Below, in pieces: positions 1 to 7,781 of a stretch of 42,072 bases of DNA. Within the stretch, counting starts at the first letter, position 1, and every line of letters starts with the position of its first letter. The notes below the pieces were generated by a model, which did not search any database, was not told the origin of the DNA, and saw only the letters and a program-made list of their open reading frames with translations. The position numbers and the translations under genes are program-made. This DNA is from UBA6186 sp050012295 (GTDB lineage: Bacteria > Pseudomonadota > Gammaproteobacteria > UBA6186 > Azoamicaceae), in the NCBI GenBank assembly GCA_050012295.1, contig JBEKHL010000007.1, positions 1 through 42,072 of the forward strand, in the 5' to 3' direction.

Positions 1-33
1 AGTAGAGAATAATATAAAATGCACGATAAACTT

Positions 34-82
34 ACCCTCCTTCGCTTCGAAGGAGGGTGGCAGCGTTAGCTGCCGGGTGGAT
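34..82 (+). repeat. Dispersed double-hairpin palindrome, copy 1
   Basis: Two adjacent hairpins are visible. The first has 11-bp arms (34-44 and 48-58) around a CTT loop. The second has 6-bp arms (59-64 GGCAGC, 69-74 GCTGCC) around GTTA. A conserved GGGTGGAT tail follows at 75-82. It matches the copies at 37593-37641 and 37747-37795 at 47 of 49 positions, and the two differences are a compensating pair in the second stem. ATAAAATG occurs on both sides (14-21 and 84-91), possibly a target duplication, though it is short and AT-rich. There is no T tract, so it is not a simple intrinsic terminator. Confidence 0.85.
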
Positions 83-188
83 GATAAAATGAAAGAAAGT
101 TACACTTTTAGTCGCACCCTCTTATCTATCTAGTAAATTTGTGATTATAAATTAATTAAATATAGTCAACAATAAGCATAATAATGAA

Positions 189-515
189 TTGAGGAAATTA
201 TTAAAAGAGACTAATATTTTAGAATATAAACAAGCTATATTAAAATATTTATCTATAGCGGCTAATATTAGTAATAAACAAGAATTTTTTAAACAATTAA
301 AAATATACTCCCAAGAGTTAGGGGATAATAGAGGTAAGTTTATGGGTACGTTAGCAGAACATTGGTTTGAAGATGGTATGCAACAAGGTATGCAAAAGGG
401 TAAACAAGAATCGACTAAAGCCATAGCACAAAAAATGTTAAAAGCTAAAGTAGATATAAAAACCATTACTAAGTGTGCTGGCTTAAAAGCTGTGGAATTA
501 GAAAATTTAGTTTAA
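189..515 (+). pseudogene. 3' remnant of an Rpn-family recombination-promoting nuclease/transposase-like gene
   Basis: The frame is open from about 156, but the only plausible start is a TTG at 189 with no good ribosome binding site. The predicted ~108 residues look like the C-terminal third of Rpn (YhgA-like, PD-(D/E)XK) proteins: a helical stretch, then the typical Gly/Gln/Met/Lys-rich segment (EDGMQQGMQKGKQE) and a terminal helix-turn-helix-like tail. The catalytic N-terminal nuclease domain of the family is absent upstream, where the frame closes with a stop at 153-155. I read it as a decayed mobile-type gene. It could instead be a short expressed leftover. Confidence 0.65.
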
Positions 516-560
516 ATGGACGATTTATCAATTATTTTAATAATTTTAAAATAGTAAAAA

Positions 561-1436
561 ATGAAAATTAAAACAATATTGTTTACTTTTTTTATACTTT
601 GTTGTCAGTTTGTTTATGCTAATGAAATAGCTATTACATTTGATGATTTACCTGGACAGCAAGATGAATCAGCGGAAAAACTACATAAAATTAATGAAAA
701 AATTTTAAAAACATTGAATAAATTTAAGGTGCCAGCAATTGGTTTTGTTAATGAAGGTAAACTTTATATTAACAAGCAGATAACTGAAAAAATAGCGATT
801 CTTAAATTATGGATTGATTATGGGCAAATTCTTGGTAATCATACTTATTCACATAACCGTTTGAGTAATGTTAAGTTAGATGAATTTGAGAAAGATGTTA
901 TTAAAGGCTCTATGATTTCTAAACACCTTATGGAAAATGTTAAAATTAAATATAATTATTTTAGGCACCCGTATCTTGATACTGGTGCTACTTCAGAAAT
1001 AAGATCTTCTTTCGAAAAATTTTTAAAAAAAGAAGGGTATATTGTTGCACCTGTGACTATTGATACAGATGATTGGAAGTTTAATAAACAGTTAATTGAC
1101 AATCCACACAATAAAAAAAAGATTATTCAAAAATATCTTGAGCATACTCGAGCAAAATTTGCTTTTTATGAGGATGCATCTAAAAAAATTTTTAGTCGTA
1201 ATATTAAGCACATATGGCTTTTACATATTAATTTAATAAATTCCTATATTATGGAAGATTTGTTAAAAATAGCTTATGAGTTAGGTTATAAATTTGTGAA
1301 TCTAAGTAATGCTCTAGAGGATGAAGTTTACTTTGAACCAAATAATTATTACGCAGCTTTTGGTGTTTCGTGGCTTTATAGGTGGGATTTTACGCGAGGA
1401 AAAGTTGTTGATTGGTCTAAAGAGCCAGAAGTATAA
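561..1436 (+). CDS. Secreted polysaccharide deacetylase (NodB domain)
   Basis: The 291-residue product starts with a clear signal peptide: basic MKIK, a hydrophobic core, and likely cleavage after VYA at residue 20. A NodB/CE4 domain follows. Visible motifs are TFDD (26-29, catalytic base and metal Asp), HTYSH (94-98, metal histidines), RHP (135-137), DTDDW (168-172) and a late LLHIN. The family removes acetyl groups from N-acetylated envelope glycans in the periplasm, using a divalent metal. The substrate here is unknown. It is the first gene of a compact same-strand run; the next start lies four bases after its stop. All expected metal-binding motifs are present, so it is probably active. 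Confidence 0.85.
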   Translation: MKIKTILFTFFILCCQFVYANEIAITFDDLPGQQDESAEKLHKINEKILKTLNKFKVPAIGFVNEGKLYINKQITEKIAILKLWIDYGQILGNHTYSHNRLSNVKLDEFEKDVIKGSMISKHLMENVKIKYNYFRHPYLDTGATSEIRSSFEKFLKKEGYIVAPVTIDTDDWKFNKQLIDNPHNKKKIIQKYLEHTRAKFAFYEDASKKIFSRNIKHIWLLHINLINSYIMEDLLKIAYELGYKFVNLSNALEDEVYFEPNNYYAAFGVSWLYRWDFTRGKVVDWSKEPEV

Positions 1437-1440
1437 AAAC

Positions 1441-2094
1441 ATGAAAACTCTTTCTAGCCTCATGCCAATTAAAGATGTTATTAATTGTGCATACGAAGAA
1501 ATTAATTGTTGTGATAATGAACATTATGAATACGAAAAGATAATAACAGATTGCTTATCATCAGCTACTCCACAGGATAAACCATTATTAATTCATTTAG
1601 GGGGTATTCCTGGTTCTGGGAAAACCACTTTTTATAATAACAGAAACTGGCCAGATCACGTGCTGGTTCATTGCGATGGTATCATGGAGAAACTTTCAGC
1701 TTACCAAGAGACGCTAAAATTAGAAGGAAGTAAACAAGCGTTTAGAAAATTTGAAAATTTAGCTAGAATTGTTGCTTACGAACTTTTAGACCGTGCTATA
1801 TTTAATAAATTTAATATCATCATGGATCATGGAGGGTTATTTGCAGCACACGTTGATCTTCTTAAAAATCTTAGAGATAAACACCAATATCAGACTGAAA
1901 TGCATTTTATTTTATGCGATCTTAAAACTGCTATATTACGAGTTGTAGCAAGACAAAAAATTACTGGTCGTTATACGCCAAAATCAATAATTATAGAAAG
2001 ACTTAAGAAAGTTAAGCAATTACTACCACAATATCAGGATATAGTTGATTGTTTTAAATTATATTGTCAAGAGACAACTATTTTGTCAGAATAG
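1441..2094 (+). CDS. Zeta-toxin-like P-loop kinase
   Basis: I chose ATG 1441 over the longer in-frame start inside the previous gene because it falls four bases after that gene's stop; this gives 217 residues. A Walker A motif (GGIPGSGKTTF) lies at about residues 54-64, preceded by a hydrophobic beta strand. A DHGG segment and an Arg-rich stretch (RVVARQKITGR) further on resemble the lid and substrate region of zeta-toxin/UDP-GlcNAc kinase-like enzymes. Zeta proteins phosphorylate UDP-N-acetylglucosamine, and related chromosomal members can be housekeeping or effector kinases. No epsilon-like antitoxin gene is adjacent, which argues against a classic toxin-antitoxin pair. Neighbours act on sugars, so a sugar or nucleotide-sugar substrate is plausible but unproven. 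Confidence 0.6.
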   Translation: MKTLSSLMPIKDVINCAYEEINCCDNEHYEYEKIITDCLSSATPQDKPLLIHLGGIPGSGKTTFYNNRNWPDHVLVHCDGIMEKLSAYQETLKLEGSKQAFRKFENLARIVAYELLDRAIFNKFNIIMDHGGLFAAHVDLLKNLRDKHQYQTEMHFILCDLKTAILRVVARQKITGRYTPKSIIIERLKKVKQLLPQYQDIVDCFKLYCQETTILSE

Positions 2095-2125
2095 AATATG
2101 CATATTTCTTAATGGGTATTTTAAT

Positions 2126-2938
2126 ATGAAATCAGTTATAATTATTCCGTCACGTTACGGCTCTACGCGTTTTCCTGGAAAACCACTCCATATAATTTCT
2201 GGAAAAAGTTTGTTACAACGAGTTTGTGAAACTGCCACAGTAGTTGCTAATAAATTAAAAAATGTAGAGGTATATGTTGCAACGGATGATCAGAAAATTT
2301 TTGATCACGCTATACAACTTAAAATGAAAGTTATTTTAACTGATCCAACATGCCCTACGGGTAGCGATCGTGTTTTAAAAGCCGTTTCTTTGTTGGAAGA
2401 AATTCCTGATTTTGTTATTAATTTTCAAGGGGACGCTGCATTGACTCCACCTCATATTTTAGAGGCAATTATCCGTACTGCGGAAAATAATGGTAGCGCT
2501 AATATTGTTGTTACTCCGGCAGTACAACTTAGTTGGGAAAAATTAGATCAATTTCGTGAATGGAAAAAGAATAGTCCTTTTAGCGGCACTTCTGTAGTAT
2601 TTGATAGTAATTATTTTGCTCATTGGTTTTCTAAAAATATTATTCCTGCTATTAGAAATGAACATGATTTAAGAAAAACTTCTAATTTATCTCCAGTTTA
2701 TCGTCATATTGGAATTTATGGTTACAGTATACCGATGTTAAAAAAATTTGTTGCAACCCCTATGTCAATTTACGAAAAATTAGAAAGTTTAGAACAATTA
2801 AGATTTTTAGAAAACAATATTCCAATTAAAATTACTGTTGTTGAAGATTATATTTACTCCTCGATGTCTGGTATAGATTCTTTAGAAGATGCTATAGCTG
2901 CTGAAAACTTAATTAAACAACACGGGGAATTAATTTAA
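2126..2938 (+). CDS. kdsB: 3-deoxy-manno-octulosonate cytidylyltransferase-like (KdsB family)
   Basis: KdsB joins CMP to KDO so the sugar can be added to lipid A. I chose ATG 2126; an upstream in-frame start lies inside the preceding gene. The 270-residue product has the nucleotide-binding signature RYGSTRFPGKPL near its N terminus, TDD, GSDR, a FQGD motif (Asp103), RHIGIYGY, the LESLEQLRFLE helix and GIDSLED. In standard KdsB the Mg-binding loop reads QGDEP; here it is QGDAA, and the protein is about 20 residues longer than the E. coli enzyme. It may be a divergent KdsB or act on a related 8-carbon sugar. It overlaps the next gene by one base, so the two are probably co-translated. Confidence 0.75.
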   Translation: MKSVIIIPSRYGSTRFPGKPLHIISGKSLLQRVCETATVVANKLKNVEVYVATDDQKIFDHAIQLKMKVILTDPTCPTGSDRVLKAVSLLEEIPDFVINFQGDAALTPPHILEAIIRTAENNGSANIVVTPAVQLSWEKLDQFREWKKNSPFSGTSVVFDSNYFAHWFSKNIIPAIRNEHDLRKTSNLSPVYRHIGIYGYSIPMLKKFVATPMSIYEKLESLEQLRFLENNIPIKITVVEDYIYSSMSGIDSLEDAIAAENLIKQHGELI

Positions 2939-3627
2939 TGAAAATATTTTTAATAAGACATGGAAACACCTTTGGAGATGATCAGCCAGGCGGAAAACGA
3001 GTTTTTATGTGTGGTTCGAAAAACAATATCCCACTGGTTAATTCTGGTCGCAACCAGGCTCGATCCATGGCTAAATTTTTAGAGTCGAAAAATATTAAAG
3101 CTATATATTCTGGTTCATTAATTCGTACTTGGGAGCATGCTGTTATTATACGAGAACATTTTATTCAGCAAAATAATTTTGAACCACCATTATATTTAAG
3201 CGAGCAGTTAATCGAATTAGATTATGGTAATTGGGCTGGATTAACTACTTTAGGAGAAACAAGAGAAACTAATGAAGTAATTGCAAATTTTGGTAAACAA
3301 GCTTGGGACGATTGGCAACAAAAACGTATAATTCCTAATAACTCACCACATTCCTGGCAAATTACTCGAGAAGAATTGGTTGAACGAATACGCACTTTTT
3401 TTAATATGTTATTTATTCAATATAAAAAAGATGATGTTGTAGTTGTAATCAGTAGCCAAGGAGTTATTACTTTTGTAAACGAATTATTTGATGGTGGGAT
3501 GGAACTAGCAATTTTAGAAAATCGTTTAAAAGTCAATCCTGGTAATTATTGTGAAATTGATTCTATTAATAACCAATTTAAATTAATTGGGTGGAACTTA
3601 GATTTTGATTTTGGTGCGAGCAAATAA
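2938..3627 (+). CDS. Histidine-phosphatase-superfamily protein (phosphoglycerate-mutase-like) with altered second catalytic site
   Basis: This 229-residue protein has the RHG signature (R7-H8-G9; His8 would be the phospho-acceptor), a Ser/Arg segment (YSGSLIRTWEHA) and an ELDYGNWAG acidic motif, in family order. The second histidine, normally in a V-S-H-G motif near the C terminus, is replaced: the segment reads ISSQGV with Gln174 (CAA, one base from a His codon). The fold is secure, but full phosphatase or mutase activity is doubtful. ATG 2938 overlaps the kdsB-like stop (TAATG), and the next gene begins one base after its stop. Its substrate is probably a sugar or sugar acid phosphate, inferred from the neighbours only. 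Confidence 0.75.
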   Translation: MKIFLIRHGNTFGDDQPGGKRVFMCGSKNNIPLVNSGRNQARSMAKFLESKNIKAIYSGSLIRTWEHAVIIREHFIQQNNFEPPLYLSEQLIELDYGNWAGLTTLGETRETNEVIANFGKQAWDDWQQKRIIPNNSPHSWQITREELVERIRTFFNMLFIQYKKDDVVVVISSQGVITFVNELFDGGMELAILENRLKVNPGNYCEIDSINNQFKLIGWNLDFDFGASK

Positions 3628-3628
3628 T

Positions 3629-5119
3629 ATGCAATTAAAAAATACTTTTAGAAATAGCGAGTTTTGGGCACAATTATTAGCCAAAAAACAATTAATAGTT
3701 AAAAAATCTATATCACAATTATTTTTAACAGATCCTAATAGATTTCAAAATTTTTCAGTTAATATAGATAATTTAGATTTATTAGTGGATTTTTCTAAAC
3801 AATATATTGACTCAGAAATTATGAAAATGTTATGTGATGCTGCAAAACATTGTGAATTAGAGCATAAAATTAAAGATTTATTTAAAGGATCTAAAATTAA
3901 TTTTACCGAAGAGCGCAAAGTTTGGCATACAGCGTTACGAGAACCTAACCCAGTAAAAGATGTAGCTATGGTTTTGCAAAAAATGACTGATTTCACAGAA
4001 AATTTGTATCGAAGTAACTGTCAAAATATTTTATGTTTGGGTATAGGTGGTTCTTATTTAGGACCCATGATGGTTTGCCAAGCATTAGATCAATATACCC
4101 ATAAATTAGCTAAAAATTTAAAATTGCATTTTATAGCAAATGTTGACCCAGAGACTATAGACAATATTTTAGGTAAATTAAATCCATCAACTACTATTGC
4201 CATAATTAGTTCTAAAAGTTTCACTACAGAAGAAACCATTCGTAATATGAAAACAATAACTAGTTGGCTTACAGATCAAACTAAAATATTTGCTGTTACT
4301 TGTAATGTAAATAAAGCTATAGAATTTGGAATTAATATAGAAAATATTTTTCCATTTTGGGATTTTGTTGGTGGGCGATATTCTGTTTGGTCAGCAGTTG
4401 GATTACCAATTGCAATTAAATTAGGTATGGAAAATTTTAAAAAATTTTTATTTGGTGCGTATACGTTAGATCAGCATTTTATTAACATAGATTTTTCTAA
4501 AAATTTGCCAATACTTATGGCATTCATAGGTATTTGGAACATAAATTTTATGCAATATAAATCTCTAGCAATTATGCCTTATTTGGATTCATTAGAATAT
4601 TTTCCACATTATTTACAGCAAGTAGAGATGGAAAGTAATGGTAAAACTGTAGATTTACAAAATAATTATATAGATCATGATACAGCCCCGGTTATTTGGG
4701 GTGGAGTAGGTTGTAATGGGCAACATTCTTATATGCAAATGTTACATCAGGGCAGTCAAATAGTTCCGGTAGATTTTTTAGTTGCTACTAAAAAATCCGG
4801 GGTTTTATTTGCTAATTGTCTAGCTCAAAGTCAAGCGTTAATGCAGGGTAATAGTGATAACACTAAATTAGAAAAATTTAAGCATTGTAACGGTAATCGT
4901 CCTAATAGCATTATACTATTTCCACAACTAACCCCCGAAATATTAGGGGCGCTAATTGCTTTGTATGAGCATAAAGTTTTTGTACAAGGAGTAATGTGGA
5001 ATATTAATTCGTTTGATCAATGGGGGGTAGAGTTAGGGAAAAATTTAGCTAATAAAATTATGCTGCAATTAGATCATAAATTATCGTTTAATGATTACCC
5101 TAACTTAGTTAAATTATAG
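3629..5119 (+). CDS. pgi: Glucose-6-phosphate isomerase
   Basis: Pgi interconverts glucose-6-phosphate and fructose-6-phosphate in the cytoplasm. ATG 3629 is chosen because it follows the previous stop by one base; a longer in-frame start lies inside that gene. The 496 residues carry the sugar-phosphate isomerase signatures: LCLGIGGSYLGP, GGRYSVWSAVGLP, VEMESNGK and the C-terminal GQHSYMQMLHQG. It is shorter than the E. coli enzyme (549 residues). It ends a tight run of sugar-active genes, and a hexose-phosphate-type transporter follows 41 bases later, suggesting that imported glucose-6-phosphate is its substrate. Confidence 0.95.
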   Translation: MQLKNTFRNSEFWAQLLAKKQLIVKKSISQLFLTDPNRFQNFSVNIDNLDLLVDFSKQYIDSEIMKMLCDAAKHCELEHKIKDLFKGSKINFTEERKVWHTALREPNPVKDVAMVLQKMTDFTENLYRSNCQNILCLGIGGSYLGPMMVCQALDQYTHKLAKNLKLHFIANVDPETIDNILGKLNPSTTIAIISSKSFTTEETIRNMKTITSWLTDQTKIFAVTCNVNKAIEFGINIENIFPFWDFVGGRYSVWSAVGLPIAIKLGMENFKKFLFGAYTLDQHFINIDFSKNLPILMAFIGIWNINFMQYKSLAIMPYLDSLEYFPHYLQQVEMESNGKTVDLQNNYIDHDTAPVIWGGVGCNGQHSYMQMLHQGSQIVPVDFLVATKKSGVLFANCLAQSQALMQGNSDNTKLEKFKHCNGNRPNSIILFPQLTPEILGALIALYEHKVFVQGVMWNINSFDQWGVELGKNLANKIMLQLDHKLSFNDYPNLVKL

Positions 5120-5160
5120 TTTTTTATTGACATTTTTTTATATAAGTTCCAAAATTTGGC

Positions 5161-6516
5161 ATGGAAAAAAGGTTAGTAAATACAGTATTTAAATTTTTTA
5201 AGCCGGCGGTATTAAAAGAAGAATTACAAGATCAGGCGTTAATTGCTAAAAAATATAAATATTGGCGGATCCGAATTTTTTATTCCATGTATATAGGATA
5301 TGTCTTTTTTTACTTTGCCAGAAAAAGTTTTACTTTTATTACTCCACAATTAATTAATTTAGGTTATAGCTATAGTGATTTAGGGTTATTAGGGACTATT
5401 TTATCTATTTCTTATGGGGTTAGTAAATTTTTTAGCGGTATTTTATCTGATCGAGCTAATCCTAGGTATTTTATGGCTGTTGGTTTAATGCTTACCGGGG
5501 TGTTTAATATTTTATTCGGTCTTTCTAATTCTTTAATATTATTTGCAATTTTTTGGGGTTTAAATGGTTGGTTTCAAGGTTGGGGATGGCCACCTATTAC
5601 TAAACAATTAACTTATTGGTATACCAAGGAAGAGCGTGGTTTGTGGTGGAGTATTTGTAGTACCTCACATAATGTTGGTGGAGCTATTATTCCGGTTATT
5701 GCTGGTTATTATGCTCAAAAATTAGGGTGGCGTTATGCAATGTTTGTACCAGGAGGAATGTGTATAGTAATTGGCTTATTATTAATTAATAGGTTACGTG
5801 ATGAACCTCGAAGTTTAGGATTACCTCCGATCGAAAAATATAAATCAGACGGCAACGATTATGAATTACCATCAGCGTCAGCAGAAACTAGCTTGTCGGC
5901 AAAACAAATTTTAGTTGAACACATTTTAAACAATAGTTCAGTAATAATTATGGCAGTTAGCTGTTTTTTTATTTATGTAGTAAAAACGGCAATTAATGAT
6001 TGGACAGTACCATTTTTGGTAGAAACTAGAGGGTATAGTTCTATAGTGGCTGGTACTAGTATTGTTTGGTTTGAGTTAGGTGGATTGTTAGGAATGTTAT
6101 TTGCAGGTTGGGTTACAGATCAAATATTTACGGGTAAACGGGCACCATTTATTATGATTTGCTCCATTGTTTTAGCTTGTTGTTTATGGATTTTTTGGCA
6201 AGTTAATATTAGTAATAAGTTATTAGATTTTATATTAATAGGGCTAATAGGGTTTTTTGTTTATGGGCCACAAATGTTAATTGGTCTGTCTGTAGCAGAA
6301 CATGTTGATAAAAAAGTAGCTTGTAGTGCTAATGGTTTTGTAAGTTGGTGGGGGTATATTGGTGCAGCGGTTGCTGGATACCCTATAGGTTTATTAATAG
6401 ATTATAGCTGGAATTGGTATTTTATAATTTTATTATTGTGTAGTGTTTTATCGTGTATAGCACTAATTCCAATAGTATTAACCACATCTTATGTTTTAAC
6501 TCCACAAAATCCATGA
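5161..6516 (+). CDS. Organophosphate:phosphate antiporter (UhpC/UhpT/GlpT-like MFS transporter)
   Basis: This 451-residue inner-membrane protein has about twelve hydrophobic segments. The OPA-family layout is clear: a cytoplasmic basic N terminus, then YFARKSFTF in the first helix, GILSDRANPR between helices 2 and 3 (the MFS A-motif), and the helix-5 segment GWFQGWGWPPITKQ, which closely resembles UhpC/UhpT. OPA proteins exchange inorganic phosphate for sugar phosphates or glycerol-3-phosphate. Its position just after pgi points to glucose-6-phosphate, a substrate in host cytosol, but the sequence alone does not separate hexose-phosphate from glycerol-phosphate transport or from a UhpC sensor. 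No uhpAB-like genes are nearby, favouring a transporter. Confidence 0.82.
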   Translation: MEKRLVNTVFKFFKPAVLKEELQDQALIAKKYKYWRIRIFYSMYIGYVFFYFARKSFTFITPQLINLGYSYSDLGLLGTILSISYGVSKFFSGILSDRANPRYFMAVGLMLTGVFNILFGLSNSLILFAIFWGLNGWFQGWGWPPITKQLTYWYTKEERGLWWSICSTSHNVGGAIIPVIAGYYAQKLGWRYAMFVPGGMCIVIGLLLINRLRDEPRSLGLPPIEKYKSDGNDYELPSASAETSLSAKQILVEHILNNSSVIIMAVSCFFIYVVKTAINDWTVPFLVETRGYSSIVAGTSIVWFELGGLLGMLFAGWVTDQIFTGKRAPFIMICSIVLACCLWIFWQVNISNKLLDFILIGLIGFFVYGPQMLIGLSVAEHVDKKVACSANGFVSWWGYIGAAVAGYPIGLLIDYSWNWYFIILLLCSVLSCIALIPIVLTTSYVLTPQNP

Positions 6517-6539
6517 TGTAATCCTAAGGAGTAATAATT

Positions 6540-7781
6540 ATGCCTTTAGTTGATCAAAAACTTGCATCTATTGTAAATTCTGCTCGTGACTCAAAAAATG
6601 CATATGTTACAGAAGCATTATCTCAAGAGTGGAATTTTAGAAAAAAAACTACAGAAGAATTAGATCATTTATTTGCTGGATTAAAAACAATAGAACCAGA
6701 AGAAGGTATAGAAGTATTACAACAAAAAGTATCTAGTAAATTAGAGCAAGACTTAGATTTAACAAGCTACTTAAATAGTACCATATTAAAAGAATATAAG
6801 CCTGGTCATCCAGAAAAACATGTAACGTTTCCTCTAAAATTTAATAAAATGGCTATTGCTATTGCCGGTGCACAAGAATTAACATCAACCAAATTTGCTA
6901 AATTGTTAGAAGGCGATCTTGGGGATGGTTACGGATACCATACTGCTGTTGATGATGTAACGGTGTTAAGCGAAAATACATATACTATTTACGGCAGCTC
7001 TAAAGGTACTTTTTTAAAAACAGCTGCATTAACCACATTGTTAGTTAGTGACGGTAAAACTCATTTATATCAAGCTAATTATTTGCCATCATCGACTACT
7101 TCTTCATGGTTAGATGCTTCTGCTATAGCACATGTAACTCCATTACCAGAATCAATAGATTTATGCCGTTGTATAGAAAAAGATTATAGTAAATATACTT
7201 ATATTTTTGATGATTATGCGCCATCAACATCTGGGTTTACATTTATACATAGTGGATATGCATTTGGCGGCCATCGTGATGAATCGCGTTATCCTAGTGG
7301 TAAATTATTTGGTCCAGAAGATTGCTCGTCTTGGGTGGCTAAACTTTGTGCTAGTAAAATTCAATTTTCAACGGTAGATCAGTTATTTCATTATCGCAAT
7401 TGTTTAATAAGAAACAACGAAGAAAACGAAGGTATAGTAACAGATTCAAGTTGGGTAAGTTCTGGTACAGAGCTAGAAATGACTAGACTATTTGATGCAG
7501 CAAAAATTAAAGATCCTCAACGAGATATTCTGCCTGGTCAACTATATGTTCATCGCAATTTTAATGAAGATAAGATAGAAGATATCTATAATTCTCCAGG
7601 TAAAGCTGGCCATACCGGGTTAGTGTTAGGCTTTAATAGTGATGGAAAAGACAGTAAAATTATTACTATGGCTTATGGGAGAGATATGCCAAAAGTAGAA
7701 GGGTTTGGAATACAAGAATTTCCATTAACCAGCGCCAATAAACAAGTTATGTTCTTAAAATGTAAACTGAAATTAGGCTAA
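6540..7781 (+). CDS. Papain-like (NlpC/P60- or CHAP-type) cysteine hydrolase with unknown N-terminal region; candidate effector
   Basis: A strong AAGGAG ribosome site precedes ATG 6540. The 413-residue protein has no signal peptide. Its C-terminal third shows an NlpC/P60/CHAP pattern: PEDCSSWVAKL with candidate nucleophile Cys262, a PGQLYVHR strand, then GHTGLVLGF with candidate His358. The third polar residue is not obvious. Family members cleave peptidoglycan stem peptides or act as acyltransferases or deamidases. The N-terminal ~230 residues match nothing I recognise. Without an export signal, a cytosolic enzyme or a secretion-system effector is possible. It converges with the next gene, the two stop codons overlapping. 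Confidence 0.55.
   Translation: MPLVDQKLASIVNSARDSKNAYVTEALSQEWNFRKKTTEELDHLFAGLKTIEPEEGIEVLQQKVSSKLEQDLDLTSYLNSTILKEYKPGHPEKHVTFPLKFNKMAIAIAGAQELTSTKFAKLLEGDLGDGYGYHTAVDDVTVLSENTYTIYGSSKGTFLKTAALTTLLVSDGKTHLYQANYLPSSTTSSWLDASAIAHVTPLPESIDLCRCIEKDYSKYTYIFDDYAPSTSGFTFIHSGYAFGGHRDESRYPSGKLFGPEDCSSWVAKLCASKIQFSTVDQLFHYRNCLIRNNEENEGIVTDSSWVSSGTELEMTRLFDAAKIKDPQRDILPGQLYVHRNFNEDKIEDIYNSPGKAGHTGLVLGFNSDGKDSKIITMAYGRDMPKVEGFGIQEFPLTSANKQVMFLKCKLKLG

Noticed and set aside
34..82. Palindrome copy 1 as a rho-independent terminator
   Set aside because: No T tract follows on either strand and the same unit recurs in both orientations, including ahead of a start codon; it behaves as a dispersed repeat.
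1441..2094. Zeta-like kinase as half of a toxin-antitoxin module
   Set aside because: No small antitoxin-like gene is adjacent; the neighbours are sugar enzymes in the same tight run, so a toxin-antitoxin call is not supported.
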